DNA of 64,000 bases, taken from contig CAYOFF010000002.1 in NCBI GenBank assembly GCA_964403415.1, forward strand, positions 1 to 64,000. Direction: 5' to 3'. The position numbers and the translations under genes were made by a program. Shown in pieces: positions 20,447 to 31,802 of the stretch (within the stretch, counting starts at the first letter, position 1; every line of letters begins with the position of its first letter). Source of the DNA: CAYOFF01 sp964403415 (GTDB lineage: Bacteria; Patescibacteriota; Gracilibacteria; Absconditabacterales; Absconditicoccaceae). Under the pieces are notes generated by a model. The model had not been told where the DNA came from. It searched no databases and saw only the letters and a list, made by a program, of their open reading frames with translations.

Positions 20447-22087
20447 ATGCCGACGTTAGAATGGGTTGGCAAACACAAGGTCGTTAATCACCACCATGAC
20501 ATACCATATAGAGTATTGGAGCATACTTATGGATTTTCTAATGGACAAGTTTCTGACACACCTACCGACACCTGAAATATGATCATTCACTGAGATAATC
20601 TCGAAGCACTCAAATCCCTCCTCCCAAAATACGAGGGCAAGATAAAATGTATCTACATAGACCCACCCTACAATACCGGCAACGAGTGATGGGTATACAA
20701 CGACAATGTAAATGATCCAAAAATCAAAAAACGGCTTCATCAGGTAGTCGGCAAAGAGTGAGAAGACCTCAGTCGTCACGATAAACGGCTCTGTATGATG
20801 TATCCTAGACTCAAGCTTTTGCATAAACTCTTACGTGATGATGGCGTAATTTTTGTTAGTATTGATGATAACGAACAAGCAAATTTGAAGTTGATGATGG
20901 ATGATATATTTTGAGCATGAAACTTTGTTAATACTAAACCTTTCATTCGACATATCCCAGATGGTACTAACAAGTGACACATCGCTAGATCACACGAATA
21001 TATACTATGATATGCAAAAAAGATAAACTCACTAGATTATTTCAACAGACCGCAAGAGTTATCGTGAGAATCTATTAAGCACCTGACAAATGCTCCTTGA
21101 GTTAAAAACCCCACATCTGATATTCTATTTAAAAAATGACTTAGATATGAGTGAGAAGATCAAATAATAACTTGAAGAATATGATGAGATTGAGAGCCTA
21201 TAGAAGTAGTTTGAGAGATGGTCTTAAGAGGTTGAGAATTACAAAATGATGTGATTCTCAGATCGAGTCGAAGAAACAAAAGACAGGTAGAATTATATAT
21301 GAAATGAGAAGTAGTAATTGATGAAAAGTGACAAGCAATTGAAGAGATTTTTCTAAAGAAGAACTGAAAGCCAATGTATATAAAATGATTAAAATACTAT
21401 GCACCAAAATCCGTTCAACAATTTAAAGACAGCTCTGAAAGCATAAGCCTTGTCAAGGAGCTATGATTTGATTATCCAAAACCATATACACTTGTTCAAT
21501 TTATACTTGCTCTAACTACCAAAGGTCAAGACATTATCCTCGACTCCTTCGCATGATCATGAACGACGGCTCATGCTGTACTCAACCTCAACAAACAAGA
21601 CTGATGAGATCGTAAGTTCATCCTTGTAGAGCTTATGGACTATGCTGAGACTATTACAGCGGAGCGTGTCAAACGCGTCATCACCTGATATGGTGAATGA
21701 AGTAAATCCGTCGAAGGGACATGATGATGATTTGATTACTTTGAACTGGGAGAACAGCTCTTCTTGTCTGATGAAAGCATCAATCCACATATCTGAATAG
21801 CAAAACTTAGAGAGTATATTTGGTATACAGAGACGCGTAGCAGCACTGCTCTCACTACCAAGAGCGACAATCCATACTTTCTCTGATCCCACAATAGTAC
21901 CGACTATTATTTCTACTATACTCCCGATAGGACAACCACACTTAATTTTGATTTTCTTGCAACACTCGTTCGTACACCTAGTGATCAATGGATTATTTAT
22001 GCTGATATCTGCTCTCTTGATGAAGCGTTTATGCGTGAGCACAGTATTATATTCAAGAAGATCCCTAGAGATATTTCGAGATTTTAA
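20447..22087 (+). CDS. mod: Type III restriction-modification methylase subunit (Mod)
   Basis: 546 aa. Adenine-N6 beta-class order: N-terminal MPTLEWVGKHKVVNHH typical of Mod, motif IV DPPYNTGNE, a variable middle (target recognition, about residues 160-345), then motif I FAGSGTT with both Gly coded by TGA, and a GGGFDYFELGE region. Methylates the recognition sequence and gives specificity to the complex with Res, encoded 14 bp downstream. Start at the ATG at 20447 fits the family; the frame is open to 20381. In the middle domain nearly every Gly is TGA, unlike many neighbours, hinting at a swapped recognition domain. Confidence 0.93.
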
Positions 22088-22101
22088 CCTTCTGGACGCT
22101 C

Positions 22102-24756
22102 ATGGAACTCAAAGCATTCCAAAAAAGAGTTTTGACAGATCTTGATCAGTTTATGGATCAGATCGATCTTACCGCAGACTACCCTCGTGCGTACGAGCAG
22201 TATTGGAATGAAAAGTGATTCAAGATTGATCCGCTCAATCCTAGATGAATACAGCCCTACAATAACAATAACAAGGATGCTATACCTCACTGCCCTCATG
22301 TATGTGTCAAAGTGCCTACCGCATGATGAAAAACATATATCGCATGCAACGCACTTAGTGTTATTTTTAGTCATTTTCCTGGTATTACGGAGAAGGTTGT
22401 TGTCTGGCTTGTCCCTTCACGTACTATCCTTACCCAAACCATCAAAAATCTTTCTAACCCTGAACATCCCTATCGTCAGAGAATTTCTTCGCACTTTGAA
22501 GGGAGGGTCGAAGTTTTTACCAAAGAGATGTTGCTCCAGTGAGCATGATTCAATCAGACCTCTATCAAGGAGCAGCTCACCATCTGCGTACTTAGTTTTG
22601 ATACATTCCGCAGCAGATCAAAGGAAGACAGAAAGATCTATCAAGAGAATAGTAATCTTGCAAATTTTGCGGAACTTGTACAAAAAGATGCTGTAGTTGA
22701 AAATGCTGATACTACATCATTGATACATATTTTACATCATCTCAATCCCGTTGTCATTGTCGACGAAAGTCACAATGCAGAAAGCGATCTCAGTGTAGAA
22801 ATGCTCAAAAATCTCAACCCTTCGTTTATTCTAGATCTCACTGCTACACCGAGAAAAAATAGCAATATCATTTCACACATCAGCGCACTCGAACTCAAAA
22901 AAGAAAATATGGTAAAACTCCCTGTCCTCGTCTATAATCAGAGTGACAAAAAAGAGGTTATCAATAATGCGCTTGCTCTGCAGAGAAATCTCGAAGATGA
23001 GGCAAGGCTCCTCGAACAGCAATGATGAAAATATATCAGACCTATTGTCTTGTTTCAAGCAGAACCCAAATCAGGAGCCGATACAGAGACATTTTCTAAG
23101 CTCAAAGAAACACTTATCAAAGCATGAATACCTGCTGATCATATCGCCATCAAGACAGCGACTATTGATGATCTCAAGGACGTAGATCTCCTAAGTCGTG
23201 ACTGTCCTATCAGATATATTATCACCATCAATGCTCTCAAGGAGTGATGGGATTGTCCGTTTGCCTATATTCTCGCATCACTTGCAAATAAATCCTCTGA
23301 GATAGATGTTACTCAGCTCATCTGAAGAATTTTGCGTCTCCCCTATGTACAGCAGCACAATAATCCATTTCTCAATGTCTGTTATGTTTTTTGTTCTTCT
23401 TCTAAGTTTCTTAGTACGCTCGATAATATCGTAGCGGGACTCAATCAGGCGTGATTTAATAGCTCTGCGACAAAGTTGGATGAACAAGAGCTCGTAAAGT
23501 GATTTGATGCTTCACAGACGACTACTCATTCACTTTTGTGAGATACTTTGGGTTGAGAAATCCAACGCATAGACTGAGATGATGATGTCTTGTTACCTGA
23601 AGATATCACATTCCAGAGAGATACTACATACAGGACAAACTTACAAACTATCAAAGAAGAAGCTCAAAAATCTATTGAAGCATTTGATACTCAGCTGGCA
23701 GAGGTGTCTGCAGATGATGCTTTCTTTGCTGCCGTATCAGGAAGCTGAGGACCTTCTACAAATGGGTATCCCATGAGAGACCTCTATGTACGTGATTGCG
23801 ACGAGCTCAGACTACCGCAGTTTTACTTGGAGGTTCCTGTCAATAATCTGTTTACGTGAGGGAATAATCTTACGCTGCTGAGCAGAGAATATCTAAATGA
23901 ATGATTCAATCTCAACGAGCAGGATACGAAAATAAACTTCTCTGAAATAGACTCACAGATTTACAAGATTGATATAGAACAAACCAGCGCAAAAGAATAT
24001 AGACCTACCTATATGAAGTCGGAAAAGAGCATACAAAAAAAGTTTATCTCATACCTCTCCAATATTCCTGAAGCATCTCATAAGACGGCTCTCACTGGAT
24101 TTGTACTCAAAGAGATGAAGTATATGAATTTTATTGACTCTAAATCGGTGAGAATATATGTGGAGAGAGTCATGGACGGGCTCACCACTGACATCTTGCA
24201 GGATATGAAAGAAAACGTCTATATATATGCCAAGAAAATAAAAGACCACGTCGAGAATTTACTAGAAAAACACAGATTTGAGAGATTCTCTCTGTTGCTC
24301 AATACAAACAAGATTGTGGTACAATCTGACTATAGACTCCCCTCCTACATTTCTCCTTGAGTCACTGAGTCAAGTATTACAAAAATGCTGTATACAGAAG
24401 AATATGAACTCAATGGACTTGAGAAAGAGGTTATCAATGAGGTCGCAAATCTAGAGAACATTGTATGGCGACACAAAATTATAGAAAAAAATCCTCGTGA
24501 ATTTTATCTCAATGGCCCCATCAATCACTACCCCGACTTTGTCGTCAAGACGACTAAAGGCAATATACTGCTCCTGGAGAGTAAATGAGGTCAGTTTGAT
24601 GGTAGTACAGACACAGAGAGGAAACTGAAACTTTGAACCATACGGCAGTCGCAGGCGTGAAACCAGTTTAAGTATTTCATGATCTTCCAAAACGAGAGCG
24701 CACTACCTGGCGCGCTGAGTTTTTCTCAAATCAAAAGAGTTATAGGAGAGCTGTAG
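22102..24756 (+). CDS. res: Type III restriction-modification endonuclease subunit (Res)
   Basis: 884 aa. SF2 helicase core: Walker A PTAGGKTY (the double Gly is TGA TGA), WLVPSRTIL, the DEAD-box equivalent VDESHN, LDLTATPR, then the second RecA domain with the conserved arginine motif near QLIGRILRLPY. The C-terminal nuclease has the PD-ExK pattern HYPDFVVK ... LLLESKG. Cuts unmodified DNA with Mod after ATP-driven translocation. Full length with no frameshift once TGA is Gly, so the system appears intact. Confidence 0.93.
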
Positions 24757-24781
24757 CTGCGCCGGAGCTATAACTTTACAT

Positions 24782-25351
24782 CTATCACGCCCCTCTCAAA
24801 TACTCCACCAGCTGATATATTGTTTCTCTAAATGGGCTTAGCATATCTCTTAGTTCTGGATCTTCTCCAAATGTTGCTGTGTACCCATCTGGAATAAAAA
24901 TAGGATCAAATCCAAATCATTTTTCTCATCTTAGTGCATCTGCTACCGTCCCGTCTACATGTCACGTCCGTGCAATCGGATCTTGAGATGGTTCACAATA
25001 TCATAGCGAAAATATTCGCTGCGCAGCTCTATCTTTTCCTCACTCTAAGAGTTTTATGATCCCCTCATTGCCTATCGTTTGTATAGCAAATTTTGTGTTT
25101 ACTCATGGGAATCCATGCAGTGATGGAATAAACAATCATGTATCTTGTACAATTACTTTTTTGTTGAATTTTTGTGCGCAGTATTTCGCTCCGTCCAAAA
25201 CTACCCTCTCGGTCGTCCCTTCGTCTTTGTTTTCTGGGTACTCTTCATTGAGCATTTCTATAGGAATACCTATTTCGTATTTCTCAAGGATCGCCGTAAA
25301 TGACGCTACTTTTCATGGATTCGATGTAATGAGGTAGATTGGTTCTTGCAT
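24782..25351 (-). CDS. rdgB: XTP/dITP pyrophosphatase (RdgB/HAM1 family)
   Basis: 189 aa, the usual length. Motifs: ITSNPGKVASF (substrate pocket), VQDTGLFI (metal-binding Asp), GFPGVNTKF, and EKGFGFDPIFIPDG. Removes non-canonical purine triphosphates from the nucleotide pool. At least ten Gly are TGA codons, including those in SNPGK, DTG and KGFG. Convergent with res. Confidence 0.93.
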
Positions 25352-25528
25352 TATTTTTGCATCTTTATTAAATAAGTATTTCTTCGGCTACTCTATAGAT
25401 TTGCTCTCCTAAAATCAACTAGCATATCATACTTGCATCTCTTTCGTCAGATCAATACAGTGAATGGTGTGTATGTTTTGTGTGTCATACACTGCTCTGT
25501 TTACTCCATATCTTCTTCATAACCATCT

Positions 25529-26212
25529 ATGATTGTGTATTTTGATGAGTCGTATGATCACCGTCATCAATGGCTTCTCTTGGGAGCATGTTTTTTTGCA
25601 GATGCACCTTCGTTTATGAAGCGTTTTTGTATGCTCAAGGATAAAATTCACTTTGTAACACCTGAAGGCACCTACAGAGAGCTCAAATACCATTGATGCT
25701 ATGATCGCAAGGTTTTTGCGCTTGCCTATGAAACACTTGATTTATTTTTTTCGTCTGAGACGACATGGTTTAGAGGTATTGCGCTAGAGACCTGAGCCGC
25801 ACGATTTGATGACATGTATTTTGGTCCGATGCACTCGCCTGCCATGAGACGCGCTATTATCTACAAAAAATTTACGGAGCTCCTGCTACGCAAATCTACC
25901 GTTGGGATGCATGATGCAGAACTCTATATAGATCATCTATCACGTTGTCGTCCTGATGCGTTTATTTCTCTTATCCGTAGTCTCTTTGTGGATGTATTCA
26001 CAGAGGTTGTAGAGGTAGACTCACGTGATGATGAACATCAACTCCTACAAATCACTGACCTGATTTTGTGATGTGCTCTTCGTGGGCTCATCGGTGGGAA
26101 AAATGCTAGGAAAACCCATATCGGCAGATATTTTTTGGACAAATGCACAACATGACATCACGTAAGGCGATGGTTCCGAACACCCAAAGATACTATTGAC
26201 ATTTTTTCTTAG
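25529..26212 (+). CDS. DUF3800-like protein
   Basis: 227 aa. Starts MIVYFDESYDHRHQWLLLGA, the YxDES start of DUF3800 proteins, and near the C-terminus has VEVDSRDDEHQLLQITDLILG, the DS..D..LQ..DL motif. The fold is RNase H-like and members often sit in mobile or defence regions; activity is not established. Two or three TGA-coded Gly. Next to the type III system and RdgB; start ATG at 25529. Confidence 0.7.
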
Positions 26213-26254
26213 AAACGTAGTATCTCGGATACTTTACTGCTCACTCTTCTTTCT

Positions 26255-26530
26255 ATGAATAAGACTCCTTCTCCAAATCCGTTGATTGTTCACCTTGATG
26301 CAACTGATAATGAGGGTGGCGTATGAAAAGAAGTATCTACTTGATTCCCTAACACCGTCTCTCACTGGAAATGACATCGCGTTTCATTTACACATGGCGT
26401 GAGGACTATTGTTTCTGAGGGAGGTAGTTGTCTTTTTGATCTTCTCACGTATACCAAGAATACGTTTTCCAATGCAGCGAAGCGCGTCATAAGACACACA
26501 GGCACTAAGGACGGAACGTGAGCTTTCTAG
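26255..26530 (+). CDS. Small protein of unknown function
   Basis: 91 aa, TGA read as Gly at several places. Starts MNKTPSPNPLIVHLDATDN and is basic overall (RVSFTHGVRT, NTFSNAAKRVIRH). No family recognised. Lies 42 bp after the DUF3800 gene and before the ribonucleotide reductase. Confidence 0.5.
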
Positions 26531-26699
26531 ATTTTTTTCTCAGTGATCGTGTAGTTGCCTCTTAATCTTTTTCAGTATCTTGACATAACTTCTTTTCTAT
26601 TTTTAATTATATATCTATTGACATATTCTACTTATAGGTTATCATGTCTCCTATAGAACGTGACGGACGATATTTTTTACCTAGTAGAATATTGTAAAT

Positions 26700-28433
26700 A
26701 TGGCACCTTCTTTGCCTTTTGGGACTTTTAACATAAGTCCTTATGCGCTTGATGTCATGGTTAAGTGACGCATCCTATGACCAGATGAGACGCCGGCAGA
26801 AATGCTTCATAGGGTTGCTGCTCTTTGAGCTGATGTAGAAAAAAAGTTTTTTTGAGCCTCTCATAGCTGCGCTGAAGCGTTTAGGCAACGTATTCTTACA
26901 CTCTTGTTCAACAAACAGTTTGTTCCTAGTACACCTATCATGACGAATGCTGGGAGATCTTTGGATAAGCCGCTTTCTGCATGTACAGTACCTCCTGTGT
27001 CACTTAGATGAGATCTCACTAAAGTCATGCCTATCATCAATGGTATTCGCCAATGAGGCATGTGAACAGGATATAATTTTGATGAATGCGACCATCCCAT
27101 TGAAATACTCAAATATCTCAATGAACAAGCGATACAGTTGCAGGACTCTGGGACTCAGGAAAGGCCCGTGGGCAACATGGGTGTCATGAGCATTTATAAC
27201 CCGCATATCATAGACTTCATTACTATCAAAAAATCCGCTGACGCCGATCGTACACGTTGGATTTTTAATCTTTCTGTTAATATTGATCAGGCATTCATGG
27301 ATGCCGTCAAGAACTGACAAGATATTACACTTCGATGATGACAACGCATTTCTGCCCAGTACTTGTTTGATCTTATTGCTGAGTCTGCGTGGGCATGTGC
27401 TGATCCTGGACTGGTCTTTATGGATAGACTCAATCAAGATAATACAACTCCTCATGTAGGTGTGTATACTACTACTGCTCCTTGCTGAGAAGTATGATTA
27501 TCTCCTGGAGAGACATGTCAGTTTGGATATATCAACTGTGCTGGTTTTTTACGTCACTGAGCTCTTGATTACACGACACTCAGAGACGCTGTACATGATA
27601 TTATTCAATATCTGGATGATGCGTTGCAATATAGTATTTGACACTATATTACACCAGAAAGCGTGAATATTATGTCCCAAAAAAGAAAGATAGGTATTGG
27701 TATTTGCGGCTTTGCAGATCTGCTCATTGCACTTCAGATACCATACGACTCTCCTGATGCAGCTACATTACTTGAAAACATGTTGAGCTTTATCAACTTT
27801 GAATCCAAAAAGAAATCTCTTGCACTCGCCAAAGAAAGATCTCCATTCTGAGCATTTCAAGGGAGCACATATCTTGATCCGCAGAGTTTCATTTCGAGGA
27901 AGTATGCACATCGTACAACGCAAACAGTTTCTGCAGGGGAACGATCTTCGCTAGATACTGATATCAGAGCGCATGGACTTAGAAACTCTACGACAGTTGT
28001 TCTCCCACCTACGTGAAGAAGCTCTCTAGTATTTGATACTTCTGCTCAGGTAGAACCTCTTTTTCATCTTAGAACTGAGGGACAGTCGGCACTTAGGAAA
28101 GATTTACGAGAGTACCTCAGGAAGAACAACCTGACTCACTTGTATGATAATATCCTTGCTCAGTGATCTGTGCAACACCTAGGATCCACTCACGAACAAC
28201 TTGCAGCTCTCTTCAAAACATCAACTGAGCTTCCGATTGATGCACATTTACGTATAGTTACTGCTGCGCAGGCTTTTTGTGATGAGTCCGTTTCCAAAAC
28301 GCTCAACCTCCCTGCAGATGCTACTGTTGATGATATTAAACGTATATATATGCAGGCATTTGCTTTGTGACTCAAGTGAGTAACTATCTATAGAGATGGA
28401 TCTAAATACTATCAGCCTAAGGCTCTCAAATAA
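26700..28433 (+). CDS. nrdJ: Adenosylcobalamin-dependent (class II) ribonucleotide reductase
   Basis: 577 aa. Class I/II reductase core in order: VPSTPIMTNAG, a Cys in LSACTVPPV, GGMGTGYNF, DSGTQERPVGNMGVMSIYNPH, the finger-loop APCGEVGLSPGETCQFGYIN, and VLPPTGRSSLVFDTSAQVEPLF, ending with the family's G-T-YRDGS motif. Makes deoxyribonucleotides using B12. The C-terminus stops at KYYQPKALK and lacks the usual C-terminal Cys pair that delivers electrons. Gly in GGMG and elsewhere are TGA codons. Followed 41 bp later by a Nudix gene. Confidence 0.92.
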
Positions 28434-28474
28434 TCTTAAATGATATCGCTTTTAGCTATTTAACTATACGGCTC

Positions 28475-28927
28475 ATGTATGCATTCGAATACTGCCAAAA
28501 AATTGTTGTGTTCCGCAATGATGATACAGAAGTACTCCTCTGCAAAAGGAAATGAGAAGCTGATTATGATGGTGTCTTTTCTTTTATCTGAGGAAAGATG
28601 GAGACAGGTGATGTAGATGTTCTCACATGAATTGTTAGAGAAGTACGCGAGGAGATAGGATGAGACGTATCGCTTGCGATTCTTCCTTATACGTACTTTC
28701 CTTTGTCGTACGTCAAAAAAAATGGGAATGCTATGCTTTTGCCTCATTATTACGCTTCCTACCTGTGATGATCGATTATCTTGAGTGATGAGTACAGTAC
28801 GTACGAGTGGGTACCTGTCGCTACTATCGATACATTTGAGCCAAAGATTGCAACTATTCCGTCAGCAGTTCGTGATTTGCTTGCGCTTAGGGCACGTTTC
28901 TCTTCTACTGATCTTGTTCATCTCTAA
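28475..28927 (+). CDS. Nudix hydrolase
   Basis: 150 aa. Nudix box GGKMETGDVDVLTGIVREVREEIG: the REVREEIG metal-binding helix is intact, while the first acidic position is Asp instead of Glu. Upstream strand FRNDDTEVLLCKRKG is typical. Substrate unknown; MutT-like or NDP-sugar pyrophosphatase are both possible. Four TGA-coded Gly, including the first of the Nudix box. Confidence 0.88.
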
Positions 28928-28975
28928 CCAATGTCCTTACGTAACTAAGGTTTTACCCATATAATTTCTCATTAC

Positions 28976-29575
28976 CTAGTACGTCCTAAACGATCCTGTC
29001 ACTACACCCTGGATTTCGAGTTTTCTGCGTGGTATGATATCATGCGGAAACATCTGTGGATTAGCTGCCCTAAGAAAAGGCTTGCCCCCATGTTCCTTGC
29101 AGTAGTACTTCACGGTAGGTCACTCATCATCTACATATGCGATCACCATGTCTCCTATTCTGGGGACTTTTTTTCTATCTACGATAAGAATATCTCCTGG
29201 CATAAGACCAGCTTGTATCATACTCTCGCCCGCTACTTTGACTAGAAACTGTGAGAGCGGGTTTGTCACAAGCACATCTTGCACATTTACTCTATACTTA
29301 ACCTCATCCCTCATCACTGTCGGATAGCCCGCATCCACACTTTCGTACATATTGAGGCTAAAAAGCGTGTCGGTAAGAATATACTTGCCTTGTTTCTTGA
29401 AGAGTGCTCCCTCTGCAAGCATACGCTCCAAAAATAAACTGATGGACGACTTCGTCTTTACCGCAAATAAGTGCATCATTTCACTAAATGAGGGGAAGTA
29501 TCACTGCTCCTGAAAAAACTGTTTGAGCGCCTCCTTGCGTTGTTCATAGGTTGCTTCTCTCTTGGGATCTGCCAT
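28976..29575 (-). CDS. lexA: LexA-like SOS repressor
   Basis: 199 aa from the ATG at 29575. N-terminal winged helix-turn-helix (EALKQFFQEQGYFPSFSEM ... SISLFLERMLAEG), then the autocleavage site in SVDAGYP (Ala-Gly bond), catalytic Ser in VAGESMIQAGL and the Lys in the TVKYY strand, with GDILIVDRK typical of LexA/UmuD peptidases. The frame stays open to an ATG at 29707, which would add 44 residues (MSRVDIFLLQ); the shorter form matches family length. The key Gly in QEQGYFPS is TGA. Controls DNA damage genes. Confidence 0.88.
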
Positions 29576-29793
29576 AGGTGTTCGTGGTACGAGGTAAAAA
29601 TAGCCTTTCTTAGATATTTGTGAGGACGCCAGTATCTGTAGTACGTCTGTACTATCTATTATCCATGCATAGATAGATTGCAAGAGAAAAATGTCGACCC
29701 TAGACATGATGATTTATTTGATGACCTTATTTTATTGACATTATCTCTATAATATATATCTTACTTTTATCTAAAAACACAAACATCTTTTAT

Positions 29794-30207
29794 ATGAAGA
29801 AGATAAAAAAATTACTTATCGAACTCGGCATGATTTTGCTGAGCATTATAGCTGGTGCATTCACTCTGGCATGCATCGTCTGTGTCACAATGCTCTTTGG
29901 TGCCGTCGGCCCTACAGATGAAAATCTGATCCTTTACGCACCGGCCATAGTTGCATCCATGTATAAGGCATTGACGATCCTTATGGGTGCTGCCACGTTT
30001 CTCCAAATTACACGGAGGGATATGTATCCTTGGATAAAAAATGTGTTGCTCACCACAGTTATTATTTTTGCCGCTTTGGTTTTGCGCATTATTTTCTATG
30101 GTGACTTTCCTGTCCACCCTTTTGTATGCTGGGGAATAGGCATACTTTGGTTTTTGTGGAGGCTCTACCGTGAANNNNNNNNNNCAGCCCGCACCACCAC
30201 GTTTTGA
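29794..30207 (+). CDS. Four-helix membrane protein in a standard-code unit (contains scaffold gap)
   Basis: About 137 aa with four hydrophobic segments (LIELGMILLSIIAGAFTLAC, YKALTILMGAATFLQI, VLLTTVIIFAALVLRII, CWGIGILWFLWRLY). No family recognised. Ten N at 30175-30184 keep the frame. All nine or so Gly are GGN, none TGA, and the frame ends in TGA directly before a perfect 10-bp hairpin, so here TGA appears to be a stop. One of four such units in the window. Confidence 0.6.
   Translation: MKKIKKLLIELGMILLSIIAGAFTLACIVCVTMLFGAVGPTDENLILYAPAIVASMYKALTILMGAATFLQITRRDMYPWIKNVLLTTVIIFAALVLRIIFYGDFPVHPFVCWGIGILWFLWRLYREXXXXARTTTF
30175..30184. other. Scaffold gap (10 N)
   Basis: Ten N inside the membrane gene 29794-30207. 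Marks an assembly join; true length unknown. Confidence 1.
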
Positions 30208-30233
30208 CCGGCTTCCCGTATTTGGGAAGCCGG
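30208..30233. terminator. GC-rich hairpin directly after a TGA stop
   Basis: Perfect stem CCGGCTTCCC (30208-30217) / GGGAAGCCGG (30224-30233), loop GTATTT, starting on the base after TGA. No T-run follows on the plus strand, so termination efficiency is doubtful. Confidence 0.55.
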
Positions 30234-30245
30234 CTCGCGTTATGC

Positions 30246-30821
30246 TTGCAAAAATATTTTTCTTACTTTCTCCTTGCAAGCATCACCTATACGAGTATCT
30301 ACGGTGTGTTCATATTTTTTGGTTGTGTTATTTTTGTTTATTATTTTTGTTTTTACTCTTTGATTGTTTTGCTCATGAATCCTTTTGAAGCGGTGCTTGT
30401 GTCTACCAACCGGTGGTTTGTAGTGGCGTGTACGGTGTGATCATTTGCACTTGGTGCGCTGCGATACAACAAATCTGTCTTTGGAACACTCTATGGGAGA
30501 TGGATGAGATTTCCGGAGAACTACATGGATACCAATGCCGACTGAATGCAAGACAGCATGGCCGCATCATTTATTCTGGAATTTGTGAGTAGATTTATTT
30601 TCTTTATCTGAGTACAGCAGTTTTACCTTGCGACATGATGGGGAGAGATTGGAAATGGACTTATTGCTGCCCTCTTACTCCGATTCTTTTTTGTTTTCTC
30701 TACGCAGCTGAGCTATGTCTCACGAGCATTAGTCGACAAAAAAGTTGTCTTCATTATCTGAGGGAAAATGCTTCTGGATTTGGTTCTTGCTACACTGTGT
30801 CGGTACTATCTTGTTGGGTAA
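30246..30821 (+). CDS. Membrane protein of unknown function
   Basis: About 190 aa; the frame is open from 30204 and no ATG occurs before 30375, so the TTG at 30246 is a guess. Hydrophobic segments: a long one around IYGVFIFFGCVIFVYYF, then FILEFVSRFIFFIG, GNGLIAALLLRFFFVF and MLLDLVLATLCRYYLVG. Five TGA-coded Gly show it is a native code-25 gene, unlike the gene just upstream. No family recognised. Confidence 0.55.
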
Positions 30822-30974
30822 ATATTCATGAGATTAGCTCTTTTCCTCGCCCTTACGGGGAGGCTGGCAGATAAAAATATCTTTTCATCTTATTTTCAGG
30901 TCTAGGTGTATAGTGCGTATACTCTCAATTAGAGAGCGCTGTGATATACAGCTTTTATACGTAACGTATACACT

Positions 30975-31667
30975 ATGAGAAACAACATGTTTTTGGTAGC
31001 AGGTGTCGCTACAGTTTTGACACTCGCTGCAACAACCGCACTTACTACATTCGCTGCTGAGTCTGGCACTTCTACTACAGATACCAACACCTCAGCACCT
31101 AACGCCGGAAACAAAACATTTGGATGATGGGGACGCGGCGGACACAAGTTCGGATGAGGTATGTTTGGTGGTATGATGGGTGGAGAGAAGTGAGACGGAT
31201 GAAACTTTATGATAGGCATGGGTATGGGCAAGTGAGGGAAATGAATGCACGTCATGGGCATGGGCATGAATGGACCATTCGCAAACAACCAGGCAGCTCA
31301 GGACGCTCTCACTAAGTGAGACTACAATGCATTCACTGCAGCTATCAAATGAACCAAGCTTGAGGGTAACGTCTCAGAAGATCAATTCAAAACAATGGTC
31401 GAAAGACACAAACAACATGCAGCTGTAGAAGCAGCTCTCGAAGCGAATGACTACACAGCGTTCACTGCTGCAATCAAGGGGACACCTATGGAAGGGAAGG
31501 TCACTCAGGAGCAGTTCACCACCATGCAAACTATGCACAAGAAACACGAAGCAGTACAAGATGCACTCAAAAACAACAACTACGATGCCTTCGTCAAAGC
31601 AACAACTCCTACCAAGGAAGAGTTTGCACAGATGGTCAAAACATTCCAAGAAAACCAAAATAAATAG
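30975..31667 (+). CDS. Secreted Gly/Met-rich protein with three helical repeats
   Basis: 230 aa. Signal peptide (MRNNMFLVAGVATVLTLAATT, cleavage near FAAE), then a Gly/Met/Lys/His-rich stretch (GGMFGGMMGGEKG, MIGMGMGKGG, HVMGMGMNG) that could bind soft metals, then three repeats of about 45 residues with the pattern ALeanDYtAFtaAikGT..eGkVt.eQF.tM...Hk.H. Many Gly are TGA. It precedes a histidine kinase and a response regulator, separated by a terminator; the layout recalls periplasmic modulators such as CpxP/Spy placed beside their sensor, but homology is not shown. Confidence 0.65.
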
Positions 31668-31702
31668 GGGGTAACTTTGCTGACATATACCGGTCTGAAA
31701 AG

Positions 31703-31724
31703 CCTCTCCTCGTGAGAGGTTTTT
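31703..31724 (+). terminator. Rho-independent terminator after the Gly/Met-rich gene
   Basis: Stem CCTCTC / GAGAGG with loop CTCGT followed by five T. Confidence 0.85.
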
Positions 31725-31802
31725 CAGTTTACTTTCAGGTGGATCTCTAAGATATTTTCGGTATGCTTTTGACACTTTTTTGATTAGTTATTACGGGTAT
31801 CT

